DNA of 9,523 nucleotides from contig CALMBN010000320.1 in the NCBI GenBank assembly GCA_937860195.1, forward strand, positions 1 through 9,523, given 5' to 3'. Shown in pieces: positions 5,829 to 9,523 of the stretch (its first letter is position 1; every line of letters starts with the position of its first letter). Both the position numbers and the translations under genes were made by a program. Below the pieces are notes generated by a model, which saw only the letters and a list, made by a program, of their open reading frames with translations, made no database searches and was not told the origin of the DNA. The DNA comes from an uncultured Novosphingobium sp. (GTDB taxonomy: Bacteria > Pseudomonadota > Alphaproteobacteria > Sphingomonadales > Sphingomonadaceae).

Positions 5829-7091
5829 CTAGTCCAGCCAGTCTGGCACGCGTTCCGCCGCGCTGATTGCTGCTGGCAGGATCCGGTCGGCCACTACGGC
5901 CCACTTGTCCCCATCGACCATTACCTCGGGCACAAACCCGCGGCTGTTGTAGGACGAGGCCATGGTCGCGCCATAGGCCCCGGCAGTTCGGAACACCGCA
6001 AGATCGCCCGCGACCAGCGCATCGGTTTCGCGGTCCATCGCAAAGGTATCGCCGGTCTCGCAAATCGGGCCGACGATATGCGCGGTCATCCGCTGGCCGC
6101 TCGGCTGGACTGCGTCGAAATCGTGCCACGCACCGTACATTGCAGGCCGGGCCAGATCGTTCATCGCCGCGTCGACGACCATGAACGGCACCTGGTTTGA
6201 GCTGCGCTTGACCCGCACCACTCTGGTCAGCAGCACTCCGGCATTGCCGCAGATCACGCGGCCAGGCTCGAACATCAGGGTCACATCCCAACCCTTGGTG
6301 GCGCTTGCGACCATCGCCGCGTAGGCTTCCGGTGTGGGGAATTCCTCACCAGCCTTGTAGGGCACGCCAAGTCCCCCGCCGAGGTCAGCATGGGTGACGG
6401 ACTGGCCCATCACGCGGAGTTCGGCGATCAGCGCGCCAACTTTTGCGAACGCCTCTTCGAATGGCTCAAGGCTATTGAGCTGGCTGCCAATGTGAACCGC
6501 AATCCCGCGCATATCCAATCCCGGCAGTTCCGCCAGCCGCGCATAGATTGCCGCCGCGCGGTCAATCGGCACGCCGAACTTGTTTTCGGCCTTGCCGGTT
6601 GAAATCTTGGCGTGGGTGCGGGCATCGACATCCGGATTGACCCGCAAGGCACATGCCGCCGTCAAGCCGCGCGCGGCCGCGATGGCGGCGAGTTCAAAGC
6701 CCTCTTCTTCGCTTTCGAGGTTGAACTGGCCGATCCCGGCCACGAGCCCGTCGATCATTTCATGATGCTGCTTGCCGACGCCGGAAAAGACGATGTCCGC
6801 CGCAGGCATTCCCGCCGCCAGCGCCCGCGCCAGTTCGCCGCCCGAAACGACATCGGCCCCAAAGCCCTCGCGCTGCATCACCCGCAGCACAGCCAGGTTG
6901 GGATTGGCCTTGATCGCAAAGGCGATATGAACCTTCGGCAGGATCGAAAGCGCCTGTGCAAAGACCTGCGCATGGCGTTCCAGCGTGGCGCGCGAATAGA
7001 CGTAAACAGGGGTGCCGACCGCTTCGGCAATGGCGGTCAGCGGCAGGTCTTCGGCGTGAAGCACGCCGTCGCGATATTCAAAGTGGTTCAT
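5829..7091 (-). CDS. lysA: Diaminopimelate decarboxylase
   Basis: A 420-residue fold-type III PLP enzyme that decarboxylates meso-diaminopimelate to L-lysine, the last step of the DAP pathway. All key motifs are present: AFAIKANPN with the PLP-binding Lys61, GADVVSGGEL (78-87), VHIGSQL with His200, a glycine-rich phosphate loop HADLGGGLGVPY (234-245), FEPGR (274-278), GPICETGD with Cys344/Glu345, and GAYGATMASSYNSRG with Tyr373. Length is normal. ATG at 7091 follows the lptM stop by 5 bases, with only a GACGAG-type ribosome binding site, so it is likely coupled to lptM. It is the third gene of the argH-lptM-lysA-cysG-like operon. Confidence 0.97.
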   Translation of the reverse strand: MNHFEYRDGVLHAEDLPLTAIAEAVGTPVYVYSRATLERHAQVFAQALSILPKVHIAFAIKANPNLAVLRVMQREGFGADVVSGGELARALAAGMPAADIVFSGVGKQHHEMIDGLVAGIGQFNLESEEEGFELAAIAAARGLTAACALRVNPDVDARTHAKISTGKAENKFGVPIDRAAAIYARLAELPGLDMRGIAVHIGSQLNSLEPFEEAFAKVGALIAELRVMGQSVTHADLGGGLGVPYKAGEEFPTPEAYAAMVASATKGWDVTLMFEPGRVICGNAGVLLTRVVRVKRSSNQVPFMVVDAAMNDLARPAMYGAWHDFDAVQPSGQRMTAHIVGPICETGDTFAMDRETDALVAGDLAVFRTAGAYGATMASSYNSRGFVPEVMVDGDKWAVVADRILPAAISAAERVPDWLD

Positions 7092-7096
7092 CAGAA

Positions 7097-7342
7097 TTAC
7101 TCGTCGTCGGTAGGAGGCAGGTCAAACGGGTCTTGCAACCGTTTCTCCGACCGTTTTCGCAGTTCGACGCTGCGCTCAGGCGCAGCTTGGGGCGTGGGTT
7201 TGAGAAGATTTTCAGCGGTCTCGCGCCCATCTCGGCCATATGGTGCAACCGGCAACTGTTGTCCGGCAGCGGGCTTGAGCGGCGCGCTTTGCCCGCAGGC
7301 GGCAAGGCCGGTCAGCACGGTCAAGGCAAGCAGGCGGCGCAT
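7097..7342 (-). CDS. lptM: Small outer-membrane lipoprotein, LptM-like
   Basis: An 81-residue lipoprotein: short basic start MRR, hydrophobic stretch LLALTVLTGL and lipobox LAAC with the lipidated Cys16, followed by GQSAPLKP, similar to the CGxxGPLxxP start of LptM (YifL). The rest is polar and proline-rich and is probably unstructured. LptM helps the LPS translocon LptDE reach its correctly disulfide-bonded form and is commonly found beside lysA. A GTG at 7351 overlapping the argH stop (GTGA) would add three residues, but ATG 7342 has GGAG 8 bases before it and gives a cleaner signal peptide, so I prefer it. The remote similarity outside the lipobox keeps the symbol tentative. Confidence 0.82.
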   Translation of the reverse strand: MRRLLALTVLTGLAACGQSAPLKPAAGQQLPVAPYGRDGRETAENLLKPTPQAAPERSVELRKRSEKRLQDPFDLPPTDDE

Positions 7343-7347
7343 CGCAA

Positions 7348-8760
7348 TCACTCCAGGCCAAGCGCAACGCGCGCCTCGGCCACGCGCGCCTTTACCTGAT
7401 CGGGCGCGGTTCCACCATAGCTGGCACGCGCTGCAACTGACGACTCCACTGAGAGCGCGCCATAGACCCGCTCGTCGATCCGGGGGTCGATCAAAGTGAA
7501 GTCCTTGATTGTCAGTTGATCGAGCGCCACGCCCTTTTGCTCGGCCAGTTTGACCGCCGCACCGGTGATGTGGTGCGCCTCGCGGAATGGAATGCCTGCT
7601 TCGCGCACCAGCCAGTCAGCCAGATCGGTTGCCGTGGCATAGCCAAGCTCTGCGGCGGCCCGCATGCGGGTCGTGCGAAAGGTCGCGCCCGCGACCATTC
7701 CGGTCATCGCCGCCAGGCTCAGTGTTAGCAGGCCTGCCGCTTCGAACACCGGCGGCTTGTCATCCTGCATGTCCTTCGAATAGGCCAGCGGCAGGCCTTT
7801 CATCGTGATCATCAGGCTGGTCAGTGCGCCGATGATCCGCCCTGAATGGCCCCGCACCAGCTCGGCTGCATCGGGGTTCTTCTTCTGCGGCATGATCGAG
7901 CTGCCGGTCGAAAGGCTATCGGGCAGCGTCACAAACCCGAATGGCTGGCTCGCCCAGATGATGAACTCTTCGGCAAGACGCGAGAGGTGGAGCGCGCATT
8001 GCGCTGCGGCCTGCAGGTAATCGAGCGCGAAATCGCGGTCGGAGACCGAATCGAGGCTGTTGGCGGTCGGCATGGCAAAGCCCAGCGCAATCGCTGTCAT
8101 CTCACGGTCGATCGGAAAGCCGGTTCCAGCCAGCGCAGCCGCTCCCAATGGGCATTGGTTGGCACGATGATGGGCATCGATAAAGCGCGAACGATCCCGC
8201 TGGAGCATCTCGTAATAGGCCATCAGGTGATGGCCGAGCGTGACTGGTTGCGCGGTTTGCAAATGCGTGAAGCCCGGCAGGATACTGCCGGCGTGTTCGC
8301 CGGCGCGGGTGACCAGCGCAACTTGCAGGGCGCGGAGTGCAGCATCGGCCGACAAGCAGGCCTCGCGCACCCACAGCTTGAAATCGGTCGCGACCTGATC
8401 GTTGCGGCTGCGCGCGGTGTGGAGCCGGCCAGCGCCAGGCCCGATCAGTTCGGCCAGGCGGCTTTCGGTGGTCATGTGGATATCTTCGAGGTCCCAGTTT
8501 TCGGGAACTCCATTGGCCTCGTATTCAGCGGCGACCTGATCAAGCCCTTCCGAAATCAGCTTGGCATCCTGAGCCGAGACGATCTGCTGCTTCGCAAGCA
8601 TGGCGACATGGGCCTTTGACGCAGCGACGTCTTGCCGCCACAGCGCCTTGTCGAACGGAATCGAGGCGTTAATCTCGCGCATGATTGCTGCGGGCCCTTC
8701 GGCAAACCGCCCGCCCCACATCGTATTGGAGCCACCTGTGCTGTCGTCCCGCTTGGTCAA
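7348..8760 (-). CDS. argH: Argininosuccinate lyase
   Basis: A 470-residue enzyme that splits argininosuccinate into arginine and fumarate, the last step of arginine biosynthesis. Motifs of the fumarase/aspartase superfamily appear in order: [12 protein letters not shown] near the start, HTARSRNDQ (114-122), THLQTAQP with His166, and the signature [11 protein letters not shown] (286-296) with the catalytic serine loop. The ATG at 8721 would start at MWGGRF, but relatives (for example in Rhodobacteraceae) have residues like TSNQ before MWGGRF, and here the frame reads [13 protein letters not shown] at 8760 has a clear GAGGA 8 bases before it, so I choose it. With that start, the 5' end overlaps the divergent tlpA-like gene by 23 bases. 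The larger frame extending to 8937 is not protein-like before residue 60. Confidence 0.95.
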   Translation of the reverse strand: MTKRDDSTGGSNTMWGGRFAEGPAAIMREINASIPFDKALWRQDVAASKAHVAMLAKQQIVSAQDAKLISEGLDQVAAEYEANGVPENWDLEDIHMTTESRLAELIGPGAGRLHTARSRNDQVATDFKLWVREACLSADAALRALQVALVTRAGEHAGSILPGFTHLQTAQPVTLGHHLMAYYEMLQRDRSRFIDAHHRANQCPLGAAALAGTGFPIDREMTAIALGFAMPTANSLDSVSDRDFALDYLQAAAQCALHLSRLAEEFIIWASQPFGFVTLPDSLSTGSSIMPQKKNPDAAELVRGHSGRIIGALTSLMITMKGLPLAYSKDMQDDKPPVFEAAGLLTLSLAAMTGMVAGATFRTTRMRAAAELGYATATDLADWLVREAGIPFREAHHITGAAVKLAEQKGVALDQLTIKDFTLIDPRIDERVYGALSVESSVAARASYGGTAPDQVKARVAEARVALGLE

Positions 8761-9304
8761 TGCCCTGTTCCTCGGCTGTGCCGTGCTCGTCGCCGGGTGC
8801 GATAGGCAAAGCGGCGATGCCGCGCAACCGCAAGCGTCTTCGGAGGCGAGCCTTGCTGCGGGCAATATCGACCGTTCGCACAAAGGGAGCCAGTTACCGG
8901 ACTTCGTCCTGGCTGATCCGGCTGGCAAGAAACTCAATCTGCAAAGTCTGAAAGGTCAGCCTTTGTTGATCAACCTCTGGGCGACCTGGTGCGCGCCCTG
9001 CGTGGCTGAACTGCCCTCGCTCGACAAGCTTGCAATGATACTGAACGACAAGGTCAAGGTGCTGGCCATCAATCAGGATTCTGGCGAGCCACAAAAGGCC
9101 GGGGCGTTCCTCAAGCAGCGCGGGGTCACCCGGCTTGATCCGTGGCTCGACCCCAGGAATGATCTGGCGTTCCACTTTGGCGCGGAGACCCTGCCCGTAA
9201 CCGTGCTGTATGATGCGCAGGGCCGCGAGGTCTGGCGAGTTTCAGGTCCGCGCGAATGGGGCGATGCCGAAACGCTGAAGCTGATCGCCGAGGCGGGGAA
9301 CTAG
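8738..9304 (+). CDS. TlpA-family thioredoxin-like lipoprotein
   Basis: A 188-residue protein. Signal peptide with hydrophobic stretch [13 protein letters not shown] gives lipobox LVAGC, lipidated at Cys21, so it is membrane-anchored and faces the periplasm. After a linker rich in A/S/Q comes the thioredoxin fold: [12 protein letters not shown] (53-64), [12 protein letters not shown] with redox Cys85/Cys88, and the cis-proline loop [10 protein letters not shown] with Pro153. Typical roles are reducing disulfides for cytochrome c maturation or other envelope thiol proteins; which one applies here cannot be told. GTG at 8738 has GGAG 6 bases before it. The gene is head-to-head with argH, and its stop shares CTAG with the msrA stop on the other strand. 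Confidence 0.9.
   Translation: MLSSRLVNALFLGCAVLVAGCDRQSGDAAQPQASSEASLAAGNIDRSHKGSQLPDFVLADPAGKKLNLQSLKGQPLLINLWATWCAPCVAELPSLDKLAMILNDKVKVLAINQDSGEPQKAGAFLKQRGVTRLDPWLDPRNDLAFHFGAETLPVTVLYDAQGREVWRVSGPREWGDAETLKLIAEAGN
8769..8773 (-). promoter_or_regulatory. Ribosome binding site deciding the argH start
   Basis: GAGGA on the minus strand, 8 bases before a TTG codon. It supports the TTG start of argH over the in-frame ATG at 8721, which has only a weaker AGGTGG about 10 bases upstream. Confidence 0.6.
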
Positions 9305-9523
9305 ACCTTGTAGAACCTCGGAAACCGGGCCTTGAACCTGGCCAATTTGGGCACGTCCCAGGCCTGAATATAAGGATGGTTGGGGTTCCGCCGTGCGAAA
9401 TCCTGATGGTAGGCCTCGGCCGGGAAAAACCGCCCGGTTTCGATCCTGGTCGCTACCGGCTTGCCAAACGCGCGGGCCTTGCCCAGCGCCGCAACATAGG
9501 CGGTCGCAGTGGCCCGCTGCGCG
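9301..9523 (-). CDS. msrA: Peptide methionine-S-sulfoxide reductase MsrA, C-terminal part
   Basis: The minus-strand frame is open to the window edge and gives about 73 C-terminal residues, so the catalytic N-terminal GCFW motif is outside. Diagnostic pieces are RIETGRFFPAEAYHQDF, RRNPNHPYI and the end [13 protein letters not shown], typical of MsrA, which reduces methionine-S-sulfoxide in proteins. No C-terminal resolving cysteine is present in the visible part. Convergent with the TlpA-like gene; the two stops overlap in CTAG. Confidence 0.93.
   Translation of the reverse strand, partial: AQRATATAYVAALGKARAFGKPVATRIETGRFFPAEAYHQDFARRNPNHPYIQAWDVPKLARFKARFPRFYKV

Noticed and set aside
5824..5842. 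Small CTGG...CCAG inverted repeat between lysA and the CysG-like gene
   Set aside because: Four-base arms with no T-run, within an operon; expected by chance.
5824..6291. Upstream extension of the CysG-like frame to 409 residues
   Set aside because: Runs through lysA in another frame; family similarity begins exactly at the ATG at 5823.
6612..7499. 295-codon open frame on + opposite lysA, lptM and the end of argH
   Set aside because: Spans three well-supported minus-strand genes and has no protein-like features.

Overview
The window is GC-rich, gene-dense DNA from an alphaproteobacterium, most likely a member of Sphingomonadales (Sphingomonadaceae or Erythrobacteraceae). I infer this from codon use, from the argH-lptM-lysA order with tlpA divergent from argH, and from the compact siroheme-synthase-like protein. 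Genes touch or overlap almost everywhere. The longest stretch without a gene is about 121 bases (4095-4215). I saw no tRNA, rRNA, IS element, CRISPR array or convincing rho-independent terminator.

Layout. Positions 1-2066 (+): the 3' part of an AI-2E/PerM-family membrane protein, a membrane-anchored DUF3089 alpha/beta-hydrolase-like protein, and the YqgF/RuvX nuclease; the last two overlap. Positions 2063-4094 (-): a three-gene cassette of a 50-residue small protein, a 325-residue protein of unknown family and a 299-residue cupin-like protein, transcribed in that order and tightly coupled. Positions 4216-5078 (+): two hotdog-fold thioesterases, with a start/stop overlap, divergent from the cassette. 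Positions 5062-8760 (-): an operon of argH (argininosuccinate lyase), lptM (small lipoprotein), lysA (diaminopimelate decarboxylase) and a shortened CysG-like protein. Positions 8738-9304 (+): a TlpA/thioredoxin-like lipoprotein whose start overlaps that of argH on the other strand. Positions 9301-9523 (-): the C-terminal part of MsrA, running off the window.

Most genes are housekeeping: arginine and lysine/peptidoglycan biosynthesis, outer-membrane LPS-translocon assembly, envelope thiol redox and methionine repair, and RNA/DNA processing. The part that does not fit is the minus-strand cassette 2063-4094. A short precursor-like peptide with a polar N-terminal half and a beta-prone hydrophobic C-terminal end is followed by an unrecognised protein and a cupin-like protein with an HxH motif. 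The two larger proteins may share a helical C-terminal motif. The arrangement resembles a ribosomally made peptide with its modifying or partner proteins. That reading is inference; only the gene layout, ribosome binding sites and motifs are seen directly.
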